Shown here: piece after piece, positions 33,755 to 42,678 of the stretch
How the letters are laid out: every line of letters starts with the position of its first letter
Position numbering within the stretch: the first letter of the stretch is position 1
NCBI RefSeq assembly: GCF_013386765.1
Contig: NZ_JACARE010000021.1
Location: 62,001 to 126,000, forward strand
From: Pseudomonas yamanorum
GTDB lineage: Bacteria; Pseudomonadota; Gammaproteobacteria; Pseudomonadales; Pseudomonadaceae
Direction: 5' to 3'
Length of the DNA stretch: 64,000 nt
Translations under genes and position numbers: made by a program
Notes under the pieces: model-generated
What the model was told of the DNA's origin: nothing
Seen by the model: the letters and a program-made list of their open reading frames with translations, nothing else
Database searches by the model: none

Positions 33755-33765
33755 TAGTCTGACAA
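33755..33765 (+). promoter_or_regulatory. GntR/FadR-type operator before lhgO
   Basis: TAGTCTGACAA fits TNGTNNNACNA and sits inside TCTGACAACCTGAT, the same 14 bases found before the regulator gene. It lies about 40 bases before the lhgO ATG. Confidence 0.78.
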
Positions 33766-33803
33766 CCTGATAAGCAGACTGAAATGCGTAGGTACCTAAA
33801 ACA

Positions 33804-34997
33804 ATGATCTATGACTTTTGCATCATCGGCGGCGGCATCGTCGGCCTGGCCACCGCGATGGAGCTGCTCAAGCGCCAGCCCGAAGCGTCCGTGGTGATCC
33901 TGGAAAAGGAAAGCCTGCTGGCCAAGCACCAGACCGGCCACAACAGCGGCGTGATCCATGCGGGCATCTACTACGCGCCGGGCAGCCTCAAGGCTGACCT
34001 GTGCAAGCGCGGCGCCGAAGCCACCAAGCAGTTCTGCACCGAGCACGGGATCAAGTTCGAGGTGTGCGGCAAGTTGCTGGTGGCCTCGACCCCGCTGGAA
34101 GTGCAGCGGATGGAGGCGCTCTACGCCCGCTCGCAGCTCAACGGGATGAAGGTCGAACGCCTGGACGCCGACCAGTTGCGCCAGCGCGAACCGAATATCG
34201 TCGGCTTGGGCGGGTTGTTCCTGGACGCCACCGGCATCGTCGATTACCGCGAAGTCTGCGAAACCATGGCCCGGGTGATCCGCCGTGCCGGCGGTGAAAT
34301 CTGCCTGGAACGCACCGTGACCGCCATCGTCGAGGACACCGACAAAGTCACCGTCAGCACCCGTGGCGAAAGCTGGCAGGCCAGGCACCTGGTGGTGTGC
34401 GGCGGCTTGCAATCGGACCGCCTGGCGGTGATGGCCGGGGTCAAGATCGACCACCAGATCATCCCGTTCCGTGGCGAATACTTCCGCCTGCCGGCATCGA
34501 AAAACAACATCGTCAACCACCTGATCTACCCGATTCCCGACCCGGAGCTGCCGTTCCTGGGTGTGCACCTGACTCGCATGATCGACGGCAGCGTCACGGT
34601 CGGCCCGAATGCCGTACTCGGCCTGGGCCGCGAGAACTACCGCAAGTTCTCGGTGAACTGGCGCGACGTGGCGCAGTACGCCAGCTTCCCGGGCTTCTGG
34701 AAAACCATCTGGCAGAACCTCGGTTCCGGCAGCGTCGAGATGAAGAACTCGCTGTTCAAGTCCGGCTACCTGGAGCAGTGCCGCAAGTACTGCCCGTCGT
34801 TGAACATCGAAGACCTGTTGCCCTTCGAGGCCGGCATCCGCGCCCAGGCGGTGATGCGCGACGGCACCCTGGTGCACGACTTCCTGTTCGCCCAGACCCC
34901 GCGAATGCTCCACGTGTGCAACGCGCCCTCACCCGCTGCCACCTCCGCGATGCCCATCGGCGCGATGATCGCCGACCGCATGTTCAAGCCCCACTGA
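33804..34997 (+). CDS. lhgO: L-2-hydroxyglutarate oxidase
   Basis: An FAD enzyme that oxidises L-2-hydroxyglutarate to 2-oxoglutarate and passes electrons to the quinone pool. The 397-residue protein has the Rossmann dinucleotide motif FCIIGGGIVGLATAMELL at residues 5-22, the family signature HNSGVIHAGIYYAPGS at about 49-64, and VTVGPNAVLGLGREN later. It is followed by an MHS permease gene on the same strand and preceded by a GntR regulator with a matching operator. Confidence 0.93.
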   Translation: MIYDFCIIGGGIVGLATAMELLKRQPEASVVILEKESLLAKHQTGHNSGVIHAGIYYAPGSLKADLCKRGAEATKQFCTEHGIKFEVCGKLLVASTPLEVQRMEALYARSQLNGMKVERLDADQLRQREPNIVGLGGLFLDATGIVDYREVCETMARVIRRAGGEICLERTVTAIVEDTDKVTVSTRGESWQARHLVVCGGLQSDRLAVMAGVKIDHQIIPFRGEYFRLPASKNNIVNHLIYPIPDPELPFLGVHLTRMIDGSVTVGPNAVLGLGRENYRKFSVNWRDVAQYASFPGFWKTIWQNLGSGSVEMKNSLFKSGYLEQCRKYCPSLNIEDLLPFEAGIRAQAVMRDGTLVHDFLFAQTPRMLHVCNAPSPAATSAMPIGAMIADRMFKPH

Positions 34998-35055
34998 CAC
35001 CCTGCGACACGCCTCACTTTGACAATAAATATAATGACTCAGAAGGAACTACAGC

Positions 35056-36381
35056 ATGACGGCAACAGCCCGCACCCCGGACGTTGAAACGCCCGCGCAA
35101 ACCAAGAAACGCCTGCGCAAAGTCGCGGCCGCGACGATCTTCGGCTCGATGCTGGAGTGGTATGACTTTTACCTGTACGCCACCATGGCGGCGATTGTGT
35201 TCTCGAAAATCTTCTTCGATAACAGCGACCCGAAAGCCGCCACGCTGATGGCGTTTTCCACGTTTGCCATCGGTTTTATCGCCCGCCCGTTCGGCGGCAT
35301 TCTGTTTGGCTACCTGGGCGACAAGTTCGGGCGTAAACAAGTGCTGGTGCTGACCTTCTGCATGATGGGCGTGTGCACCACGCTGATCGGCCTGATCCCC
35401 AGCTACGCCTCCATCGGCATCTGGGCGCCGATCGTGCTGGTGTTTATCCGCATCATCCAGGGCCTGGGTGCCGGGGCCGAATTGTCCGGCGCGGCGGTCA
35501 CGTCCTACGAGCACGCCTCGGAAGGCAAGCGCGGCAGCCAGGGTGCATGGCCGGCATTGGGCCTGAACCTGGGCTTGCTGCTGTCGTCCCTGACCGTGTA
35601 CCTGCTGACCATCAACGGCAATGAATTCCTGTTGGCCGGCGGCTGGCGGATTCCGTTCATTTGCAGCATCGCGCTGGTGGGTGTGGGCCTGTGGGTGCGC
35701 AACAGCATTCCGGAAACCCCGGAGTTCAAGGAACTGAGCAAGGAAACCGCGAAGGCCAAGGCCTCGCCGCTCAAGGCGCTGTTCAAGAACGACCTCAAGG
35801 GTTTGGCGGTGGTGTTCTTTGTGGCGATTGGCTACAACGCCCTGAGCTACATCTTCAAGACCTTTTCCCTGGCGTACCTGACCCAGTTCAAGGGCGTTGA
35901 TGTGCACGTCACTTCGCTGTCGGTAACCATCGCCAGCCTGATCGCCATCGTCGCCGTGCCATGCTTCGGCTGGCTGTGCGACAAGTGGAGCAGCAAGACC
36001 GTGCTGATGCTCGGCGGCCTGTTCTCGCTGCTGTTTGCCTACCCGTTCCTGGCGCTGCTCAATACCGGTGAGAGCCTGATGATCTATATCGCCATCGGCG
36101 TGGGTACCGGCATCCTCGCCCCGATGATGTTTGCGCCCCAGGGCTCGTTCCTGAGCCGGCAGTTCCCGACCCAAACCCGCTCTTCAGGCTTTGGTACCGG
36201 ACGGGAAATCGGCACCGCCATCGCAGGTGGCCTGGCGCCATTAGGGGCGTTGTCGATGGTGGCGGCGTCGGCCACCCACTCCACTGATGGCGTTGTGATA
36301 ATCCTCGCGATCTCGGCCTTGCTGGTGGTGGTGTTCGCCCTGTGCGATCAGGGCCGCAAACACTCGGCATTCAAGAACTGA
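35056..36381 (+). CDS. MHS-family MFS transporter, probably for 2-hydroxyglutarate or a related dicarboxylate
   Basis: A 441-residue twelve-helix transporter of the metabolite:H+ symporter group. Its start FGSMLEWYDFYLYATMAAIVF and the loop GDKFGRKQVLVLTFCMMG are diagnostic for MHS proteins such as the 2-oxoglutarate permease. It lies 58 bases after lhgO, and no separate operator is seen, so it is most likely the uptake protein of this locus. The substrate is inferred from context. Confidence 0.85.
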   Translation: MTATARTPDVETPAQTKKRLRKVAAATIFGSMLEWYDFYLYATMAAIVFSKIFFDNSDPKAATLMAFSTFAIGFIARPFGGILFGYLGDKFGRKQVLVLTFCMMGVCTTLIGLIPSYASIGIWAPIVLVFIRIIQGLGAGAELSGAAVTSYEHASEGKRGSQGAWPALGLNLGLLLSSLTVYLLTINGNEFLLAGGWRIPFICSIALVGVGLWVRNSIPETPEFKELSKETAKAKASPLKALFKNDLKGLAVVFFVAIGYNALSYIFKTFSLAYLTQFKGVDVHVTSLSVTIASLIAIVAVPCFGWLCDKWSSKTVLMLGGLFSLLFAYPFLALLNTGESLMIYIAIGVGTGILAPMMFAPQGSFLSRQFPTQTRSSGFGTGREIGTAIAGGLAPLGALSMVAASATHSTDGVVIILAISALLVVVFALCDQGRKHSAFKN

Positions 36382-36462
36382 GGCAAAAAGTTCGGACCAA
36401 CGGGTGCATGCAAGCCCCTTCATCGCGCATCATGGGCACTTTCAAGCTCAAGGGAAACGTCC

Positions 36463-37317
36463 ATGCGCGTTCTGTCATTGATGATGGGTCTTACGACGCT
36501 GGCCGCCAGTCTGGTGTTCAGCGCCCAGGCGCAGGCGGGTGAAGAAAGCCTGTTGGTCGACTCGATCAATCAATACCGCAGCCAGGTTCAGCGCTGCGGC
36601 AACCAGGGTTCCCAGGAACTGCCACCGCTGGCCAGCGACACGCGGCTGGTGTTGCCGGTCAACAGCGTCGGCGATTTGCAGCAGGCGCTGGCGCGGGCGG
36701 CGTACCCGATGGTCAACGTCCAGGCCATCAGCCTGAGCGGGCCCAAGAACGCCGAAGCCGCCATGAAAGCCGTGCGCGAAAGCTTTTGCCGGGTGGTGCT
36801 CGACCCGCAGTTCATCGATATCGGCGTGAGCAACAGCGGCCAGGACTGGCGCATCGTGCTGGCTCGCCCGCTGCTGACCAGCGGCCTGGGTGAGACCCAG
36901 ACCGAAGGCAAGAAAGTGCTCGATCTCATCAACGCCGCCCGCCAGCAACCCCACCAGTGTGGCGGCCAGGCGTTTGCCGCCACCACGCCCTTGAGCTGGA
37001 ACGAAGCGCTGGCCACCGCCGCCGCCGGCCACGCGCGCAACATGGCCAACGGTAACTTCTTCGATCACCTGGACCACGATGGCCGCACCCCGGGCGACCG
37101 GGCTGAACTGGCGGGCTACATCGGCCAGCAGATCGGCGAGAACATTGCCGCCGGCATGGACACCCCACGCAAGGTGGTCGACGGCTGGCTCGCCAGCCCC
37201 GGGCACTGCGCCAACCTGATGAACCCGCAATTTCGCGAAATGGGCGCCGCCTATGCCATGGACCCGAAGAGCGACGCGGGCATCTACTGGACGGGGTTGT
37301 TTGGCGTGCAGCAATAA
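36463..37317 (+). CDS. Secreted CAP/SCP domain protein
   Basis: A 284-residue exported protein. The signal peptide is at residues 1-24 (AQAQA/G). A variable region of ~120 residues is followed by a CAP domain at about residues 150-280. CAP signatures are AAGHARNMANGNFFDHLDHDGRTP, GENIAAG, and SPGHCANLMNPQFREMGAAY. The putative metal/active residues (two His and two Glu) are retained. The role of bacterial CAP proteins is poorly known. No operon partner is visible. Confidence 0.85.
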   Translation: MRVLSLMMGLTTLAASLVFSAQAQAGEESLLVDSINQYRSQVQRCGNQGSQELPPLASDTRLVLPVNSVGDLQQALARAAYPMVNVQAISLSGPKNAEAAMKAVRESFCRVVLDPQFIDIGVSNSGQDWRIVLARPLLTSGLGETQTEGKKVLDLINAARQQPHQCGGQAFAATTPLSWNEALATAAAGHARNMANGNFFDHLDHDGRTPGDRAELAGYIGQQIGENIAAGMDTPRKVVDGWLASPGHCANLMNPQFREMGAAYAMDPKSDAGIYWTGLFGVQQ

Positions 37318-37332
37318 GGGTTTGTATCCCAA

Positions 37333-37400
37333 CGTATCCTCGCAGCGAGACGACACACTGCGAGGCGCTGCGCCCCGGGCGATGACACATTACGGATACG
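37333..37400. repeat. Nested, mutually exclusive inverted repeats
   Basis: CCTCGCAG (37338-37345) pairs with CTGCGAGG (37358-37365). An alternative outer pair is CGTATCC (37333-37339) with GGATACG (37394-37400), sharing two bases with the first. The stretch GACACACTGCGA also occurs, inverted, in the hairpin at 41509-41543. It lies between the CAP gene and ohr. Confidence 0.55.
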
Positions 37401-37457
37401 CCAGCGCGATTTCCTGTGCACATCGGCCCACCCCGGGTCACTTACCAGGAAACCGTC

Positions 37458-37877
37458 ATGTCCCAGAACAGCACCGTGCTCTACACCGGCAAAACCCACA
37501 CCACTGGCGGGCGTGAAGGCGCGTCCCACAGCGATGACCTGCAACTGGACATCAAGCTGTCCCCACCCGGCGCCAAGGCCGCCGGTACCAACCCCGAGCA
37601 ATTGTTTGGCGCCGGCTGGTCCGCCTGCTTTATCGGTGCAATGGGCAAGGCCGCGCAAACCCTGCAAATCCGCCTGCCGGCCGACACCGCAGTGAGTGCC
37701 GAAGTGGACCTGGTGAACAGCCCCGAGAATGGCTATTTTCTGCAAGCCCGCCTGCGGGTCAGCCTGCCGGGTATCGAACACTCCGCCGCCCAGGCGCTGG
37801 TCGATCTGGCCCACCAGACCTGCCCGTATTCCAAGGCAACCCGCGGCAATATCGAGGTGGCGATCACCGTGGTCTGA
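37458..37877 (+). CDS. ohr: Organic hydroperoxide resistance protein Ohr
   Basis: A thiol peroxidase that reduces organic hydroperoxides. The 139-residue length and the two catalytic cysteines are typical: Cys in GWSACFIGA (about residue 59) and in HQTCPYSKAT (about residue 123). ATG at 37458, with AGGAAA upstream, gives the standard start (VLYTGKTHTTGGREG). No OhrR regulator gene is adjacent. Confidence 0.9.
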   Translation: MSQNSTVLYTGKTHTTGGREGASHSDDLQLDIKLSPPGAKAAGTNPEQLFGAGWSACFIGAMGKAAQTLQIRLPADTAVSAEVDLVNSPENGYFLQARLRVSLPGIEHSAAQALVDLAHQTCPYSKATRGNIEVAITVV

Positions 37878-37947
37878 ACGCGGTTTGACGGGTGATTATG
37901 CGGCGGAGACATTAAAATGCCATCTAGTCGATAATCCCGCTGAACTG

Positions 37948-37990
37948 GCTGAATCCAGGGGTGTCTGTAGCTTGGCACCCCTGCTTCAGC
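37948..37990. repeat. Long hairpin ahead of the hybrid histidine kinase gene
   Basis: CAGGGGTG (37956-37963) pairs with CACCCCTG (37976-37983), and the outer GCTGAA (37948) pairs with TTCAGC (37985). No T-run follows, so it is not a clear terminator. It lies 29 bases upstream of the kinase ATG and could mask or shape the leader. Confidence 0.5.
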
Positions 37991-38018
37991 AAACCGCGAC
38001 AAAGAAGGCGTTCACCCA

Positions 38019-39695
38019 ATGACAAACTGGCTGCAAGGCGGCGGCAAAATGGCCGAACGGGTTCGGCATCACGACTGGGCAACGACGCCATTGGGGCCAC
38101 TGGATCAATGGCCGGACGTTCTCAAGACCACCGTTTCCCTGTGCCTGGCCTCAAGTTTCCCTCAAGCGATCGTCTGGGGGCCTTCGCTGACCACGCTGTA
38201 CAACGACGGCTTTGTGCCGATTCTTGGCGACAAACCCAATGCACTCGGGCGGCCTTTCAGTGAAATCTGGCAGGAAGCCTGGCCCCAGATCAGCCCGATC
38301 GCCAACGCCGCCTTCGCCGGTGAAGCCACCTTCATCGAAAACTTCCCGTTGACGGTTGAACGCGGCGGCGCACCGGAACAGGCGTATTTCACCTTCTGCT
38401 ACAGCCCGATTCGTGACGTGAACGGCCAGGTGGTCGGCATGCTCGACACCGTGACCGAAACCACCGCCACCGTGGTCCTGTCCCGCCGCCTGGCGGAGTT
38501 GAATGCAAGCCTTGAGCAACGTGTCGACGAAAGAACCACCCTGCTGACCCAGACCGAAGCCGCGTTGCGCCAATCGCAGAAGCTCGAAGCCATCGGCCAG
38601 TTGACCGGCGGCGTGGCCCATGACTTCAACAACCTGCTGACCATCATTCGCTCATCCGTCGACTTCCTGCGTATGCCTGGCCTGTCGGAGGAGCGTCGCC
38701 AGCGCTACATGGGCGCCGTCACCGACACGGTGGAACGGGCCAGTAAATTGACCAGCCAGTTGCTTGCATTCGCCCGCCGCCAGCCGCTGAACCCGGAAGT
38801 GTTCGATGCCGGCCAGCGGGTGAACAACATCGGCGAAATGCTCGAGACGGTGACCGGCGCGCGGATCCAGGTGCGGGTCGAACTGCCCGGGCAGCCGTGT
38901 TACATCCGCGCCGACTCCAGCCAATTTGAAACCGCACTGATCAACGTCGCCCTCAACGCCCGGGATGCCATGAACAGCCAGGGCACCCTGACCCTGAAAG
39001 TGGAACCTGATCTTCCGCTACCGAGCATCCGCGGCGACGCCGGTTCCTGCCAGGCGTTTATCGCGATCTCACTCACCGACACCGGCAGCGGGATTCCCGT
39101 CGAGACGTTCGAGCGTATCTTCGAACCCTTCTTTACCACCAAGGAAGTCGGCAAGGGCACGGGCCTCGGGCTGTCCCAGGTGTTCGGTTTCGCCAAGCAA
39201 TCGGGTGGTAACGTCGATGTGGCCAGCAAGGTCGGCCAAGCCACGGTGTTTACCCTGTACCTGCCGCAGGTGGTGCCCGAAGAAGGCTTTGAAAACCCCA
39301 CGCATCAGACTTGCGGGCTGGTGGCAGAAAGCGCCCAGCGCCATATCCTGGTGGTGGAAGACAACCTGGAAGTGGGCCGTTTTGCCAATCAGATCCTCCA
39401 GGACCTGGGCTACCGGACCACCTGGGCGACCAACGCCGAACAGGCGCTGGAGCTGGCCGGTGCGGATGCAATGGGGTTCGACGCGGTGTTTTCCGACGTG
39501 GTGATGCCCGGCATCACCGGCGTGGCGCTGGCCAGGGAGTTGCGGCGGCGCAGGCCCGCCCTGCCGGTGGTGTTGACCTCCGGCTACAGCCAGGAACTGG
39601 CTGACGGCGGCTATGAAGGCCTGGCCTTCCTGCCCAAGCCCTACTCGGCCGACCAGGTCTCCCAGGTGCTGGCCAAGGCACTGCCCAAGGGCTAA
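38019..39695 (+). CDS. Hybrid sensor histidine kinase/response regulator
   Basis: A 558-residue cytoplasmic hybrid kinase with no membrane segments. A PAS-like sensor covers about residues 30-160 and a coiled segment follows. The phosphoacceptor box is GGVAHDFNNLL near residue 200 (HWE/HisKA-like). The ATPase domain has INVALNARDAM, DTGSGIP and GKGTGLGLSQVFG. A C-terminal receiver domain follows with VVEDN, the phospho-Asp in DAVFSDVVMPG and Lys in FLPKPYS. The signal and target are unknown. Confidence 0.88.
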   Translation: MTNWLQGGGKMAERVRHHDWATTPLGPLDQWPDVLKTTVSLCLASSFPQAIVWGPSLTTLYNDGFVPILGDKPNALGRPFSEIWQEAWPQISPIANAAFAGEATFIENFPLTVERGGAPEQAYFTFCYSPIRDVNGQVVGMLDTVTETTATVVLSRRLAELNASLEQRVDERTTLLTQTEAALRQSQKLEAIGQLTGGVAHDFNNLLTIIRSSVDFLRMPGLSEERRQRYMGAVTDTVERASKLTSQLLAFARRQPLNPEVFDAGQRVNNIGEMLETVTGARIQVRVELPGQPCYIRADSSQFETALINVALNARDAMNSQGTLTLKVEPDLPLPSIRGDAGSCQAFIAISLTDTGSGIPVETFERIFEPFFTTKEVGKGTGLGLSQVFGFAKQSGGNVDVASKVGQATVFTLYLPQVVPEEGFENPTHQTCGLVAESAQRHILVVEDNLEVGRFANQILQDLGYRTTWATNAEQALELAGADAMGFDAVFSDVVMPGITGVALARELRRRRPALPVVLTSGYSQELADGGYEGLAFLPKPYSADQVSQVLAKALPKG

Positions 39696-39698
39696 GCC

Positions 39699-40826
39699 CT
39701 ATTCGGCCACGGCCACCTGATTGCGACCAAGGGCCTTGGCGCGGTACAGGGCCTTGTCGGCGGTGTTCATCAAGCCGTGCAGGTCTTGATCCACCGCCCG
39801 GGCCCAGGCAACGCCGAGGCTGGCGGTGAGCCCATGGACCGGCTCGCTGGCCAGCCCGGCAATCGCCTTGATCAACTGCTCGGCGATGTCCCGCCCAGTC
39901 TCCAGCGACGTGTCCGGCAACAGCACCGCAAATTCCTCGCCTCCCAGCCGTCCGTACACGTCAGCCTGGCGAAACGAGGCGCTGATCACCCCGCCGATCT
40001 GCCGCAACACCTGGTCCCCGGCCTGGTGGCCGTAGGTGTCATTGATGTTCTTGAAGTGGTCCATGTCCATCATCAGCGCGCACAACGGCTGCTGGTTATG
40101 CCGGCACTGTTCGTAGAGCAACTGCGCATGCTCGAAGAATGCCCGGCGGTTCATCAGGCCGGTAAGCTCATCGGTTTGTGCGGCGCGGGTGGAGATATTG
40201 TGGGCACGTTCCATTTGCCGGGTCAGGCGAAAGGCCTTTTCCAGGGCGTCCGACAGCTTGCGCGTGGCGCCGCCGACAAACGAGGAAAACACCAGCACCG
40301 CCAGCGCCATGCCGACTTGCATCGAGGACGGTTGAAACAGCAGCCACAGGGTGCATGGCAGCAATACCAGGCCCATGGAGACCAGGGTCATATAGCGATA
40401 GGCCGAATAACACGAGACCGCACTCACTGACATGCCCACGGTGAACAGCATCACCAAGGCCTGGGACAGCCGGTCGTCGGTGGGCATCAGCGCCAATGCG
40501 CCCAGGCCCCAGACCCCGGCAGACAGCATCAACGTGAGCCAGTAGCGCCGCTCCCAGCGTGCGGGGGTGCGCTCGCTGTTGGGGCAACGAAACCAGGCCA
40601 TGAACATCGAGATCCGCAGCAGCGAAGTCCCCGCCAGCACCACCAGCCACACCAGCATTACCCGCTGGTCAAACCGCTCCCAGCACAGCCAGCACAGCAT
40701 GGCCGCCGCCATATAACTGCCGAACACCGCCGAAAATGACTGGCGAAACAGCTGATGCAATCGATCCGTTCGTACCTGCTCCTCGATGAAGCAATCCTGG
40801 TCCTGCCCACGCCCAAGGCCATTCAT
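39699..40826 (-). CDS. Membrane diguanylate cyclase (GGDEF)
   Basis: A 375-residue cyclic-di-GMP synthase. About six hydrophobic helices fill residues 30-200. A GGDEF domain (about 215-370) has the active loop GGEEF and, five residues before it, the inhibitory-site pattern RxxD (RQAD), so product feedback is expected. Start: ATG at 40826. The frame stays open another 235 codons upstream, but that part is antisense to the GNAT gene and looks non-coding. There is no EAL domain. Confidence 0.88.
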   Translation of the reverse strand: MNGLGRGQDQDCFIEEQVRTDRLHQLFRQSFSAVFGSYMAAAMLCWLCWERFDQRVMLVWLVVLAGTSLLRISMFMAWFRCPNSERTPARWERRYWLTLMLSAGVWGLGALALMPTDDRLSQALVMLFTVGMSVSAVSCYSAYRYMTLVSMGLVLLPCTLWLLFQPSSMQVGMALAVLVFSSFVGGATRKLSDALEKAFRLTRQMERAHNISTRAAQTDELTGLMNRRAFFEHAQLLYEQCRHNQQPLCALMMDMDHFKNINDTYGHQAGDQVLRQIGGVISASFRQADVYGRLGGEEFAVLLPDTSLETGRDIAEQLIKAIAGLASEPVHGLTASLGVAWARAVDQDLHGLMNTADKALYRAKALGRNQVAVAE

Positions 40827-40976
40827 TTGGTCCGCCTGATCATACTGCTGCGACAAAGTGCCATTGTGGCATCCTGCCAGTAGCCCTAACAACTGAATCA
40901 AGCGTGCTAGAGCGCCGAAAGCAGGATAAATATAGGTGAACACCTTCTCTCTCGCTCCAAGGATCAGAGCCCATCC

Positions 40977-41504
40977 ATGAATACCCGTCCTGTAACCACC
41001 CCGCGCCTGATACTCAGGGCCCCAACGATCGACGATGTGGCCAGTGTATTCGCCATCTATGGCGATCCCGAGACTAACCGCTACAACCCGGCCGGGCCTT
41101 TGACGGATATCCAGCAGGCCGCAAACGTCATGGATCGCTGGCTGGACCATTGGGAAACACACGGCTTTGGCCAGTGGGCCATCGCCACCCGGGAAGCGCC
41201 GGCGTGTGTGATCGGCTTTGGTGGCATCACGTTGTACAAGTACAACGAGGTCCAGCGGATCAACCTGGGTTATCGCTTCGCGGTCAGTGCCTGGGGCAAG
41301 GGCTTTGCCACGGAGCTTGCCAGGGCGGCGTTGCAATTTGGCTTTGTCGAGCTGGACCAGCCACAGGTGTACGGCGTGGTGCGTCCCGCGCATGCAGCCT
41401 CGATCAAGGTGCTGGAAAAGATCGGCATGCAGCACATCGATGAACTGGATGATGTACCCGGGCAGGCGCCGAGCCTGGTGTACAGGGCCACCCGGCCCGT
41501 CTGA
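40977..41504 (+). CDS. GNAT family N-acetyltransferase (RimJ/RimL-like)
   Basis: A 175-residue acetyltransferase of the RimJ/RimL group: TPRLILRAPTIDDVASVFAIY at the N-terminus, a mid-domain WAIATREAPACVIGFGGITLY, and the acetyl-CoA region INLGYRFAVSAWGKGFATELARAAL. It could modify a ribosomal protein, an amino acid or a drug; nothing nearby decides this. ATG at 40977. Confidence 0.85.
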   Translation: MNTRPVTTPRLILRAPTIDDVASVFAIYGDPETNRYNPAGPLTDIQQAANVMDRWLDHWETHGFGQWAIATREAPACVIGFGGITLYKYNEVQRINLGYRFAVSAWGKGFATELARAALQFGFVELDQPQVYGVVRPAHAASIKVLEKIGMQHIDELDDVPGQAPSLVYRATRPV

Positions 41505-41508
41505 CCTG

Positions 41509-41543
41509 TGTATCGCAGTGTGTCCAAACACCCCTGCGATACA
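41509..41543. repeat. 10-bp inverted repeat after the GNAT gene
   Basis: TGTATCGCAG (41509-41518) and CTGCGATACA (41534-41543) are perfectly complementary, with inner TGTG/ACAC. Only four A residues follow on the + strand, so terminator function is weak on the + strand and possible on the - strand. It shares GACACACTGCGA, on the reverse strand, with the element at 37333. Confidence 0.6.
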
Positions 41544-41637
41544 AAAGCTTTAACCCAAGCGTTTTCTCGAAACAGACGGGATACACAACCACGTTCAACT
41601 GTGAGCCAGGCACACAACCCGCCGCCGGAGGCTCACC

Positions 41638-42678
41638 ATGCACACACAGTTGAACATCCCATCCCGCCGCCTGATGGGCGCGTCGCTGCTGGCCTTTGCG
41701 CTGTTGCAGTTCGGTGCCCTCGGCGTTGCCAGTGCACAGGACACGCAAGCGCCTGCGGTTGCCAGCGCAAGTGCCCACACCGCGTTTGGCCCGCTGAAGC
41801 ACGTGAAGGCCGGCTTGCTGGACGTGGCCTACGCCGAAGTCGGCCCGGCCGATGGCCCGGTGGTGATCCTGCTGCACGGCTGGCCCTACGACATTGACAG
41901 CTACTCCGAAGTCGCGCCGCTGCTGGCCGCCCAGGGTTACCGCGTACTGGTGCCCTACGCCCGTGGCTACGGCGACACCCATTTCCTGTCGGCCAAGACC
42001 CTGCGCAACGGCCAGCCGGCCGCACTCGCTGTCGACCTGATCGACTTCATGGACGCACTGCACATCAAGCAAGCCGTGCTCGGCGGCTACGACTGGGGCG
42101 CACGCACCGCCGACATCGTCTCGGCGTTGTGGCCTGAGCGGGTCAAGGCGCTGGTATCCGTCAGCGGCTACCTGATCGGCAACCAGGCCGCTGGCAAGAA
42201 CCCCTTGCCACCCAAGGCCGAGTTGCAATGGTGGTACCAGTTCTACTTCGCCACCGATCGCGGCGCCGCCGGCTATGCAAAAAACACCCATGACTTCGCC
42301 AAGTTGATCTGGCAGATCGCCTCGCCGAAATGGGTGTTTGACGACGCCACCTTCGACCGCAGCGCCAAAGGCCTGGACAACCCCGACCACGTCGCCGTGT
42401 CGATCTTCAACTACCGCTGGCGCCTGGGGCTGGTGCAGGGCGAGAAAAAATACGCTGCGCTGGAACAGAAACTCGCCACCGCCCCGTCCATCAGCGTGCC
42501 CACCATCACCATGGAAGGCGACGCCAACGGCGCCCCGCACCCGGCGGCGCAAGACTACGCCAAGCGCTTTACCGGCAAATACGAATACCGGCTGATCAGC
42601 GGCGGCATCGGCCACAACTTGCCGCAGGAAGCCCCGCAAGCCTTTGCCAAGGCCGTGATTGATGCGGATCACCTGTGA
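41638..42678 (+). CDS. Exported alpha/beta hydrolase, epoxide hydrolase-like
   Basis: A 346-residue periplasmic alpha/beta hydrolase. A signal peptide ends near ASAQ/D (about residue 34). The oxyanion motif is HGWPYD, and the nucleophile elbow reads GGYDWGA, with Asp rather than Ser, as in epoxide hydrolases and haloalkane dehalogenases. The catalytic His is in GGIGHNLPQE. The substrate is unknown. The next gene, a cytochrome P460, overlaps its stop (TGATG), so the two are translationally coupled. A strong GGAGG precedes ATG 41638. Confidence 0.86.
   Translation: MHTQLNIPSRRLMGASLLAFALLQFGALGVASAQDTQAPAVASASAHTAFGPLKHVKAGLLDVAYAEVGPADGPVVILLHGWPYDIDSYSEVAPLLAAQGYRVLVPYARGYGDTHFLSAKTLRNGQPAALAVDLIDFMDALHIKQAVLGGYDWGARTADIVSALWPERVKALVSVSGYLIGNQAAGKNPLPPKAELQWWYQFYFATDRGAAGYAKNTHDFAKLIWQIASPKWVFDDATFDRSAKGLDNPDHVAVSIFNYRWRLGLVQGEKKYAALEQKLATAPSISVPTITMEGDANGAPHPAAQDYAKRFTGKYEYRLISGGIGHNLPQEAPQAFAKAVIDADHL

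Noticed and set aside
40827..41531. N-terminal extension of 235 codons on the GGDEF gene
   Set aside because: This part is antisense to a convincing GNAT gene and lacks the membrane or GGDEF pattern; a natural ATG with a ribosome-site-like sequence lies at 40826.
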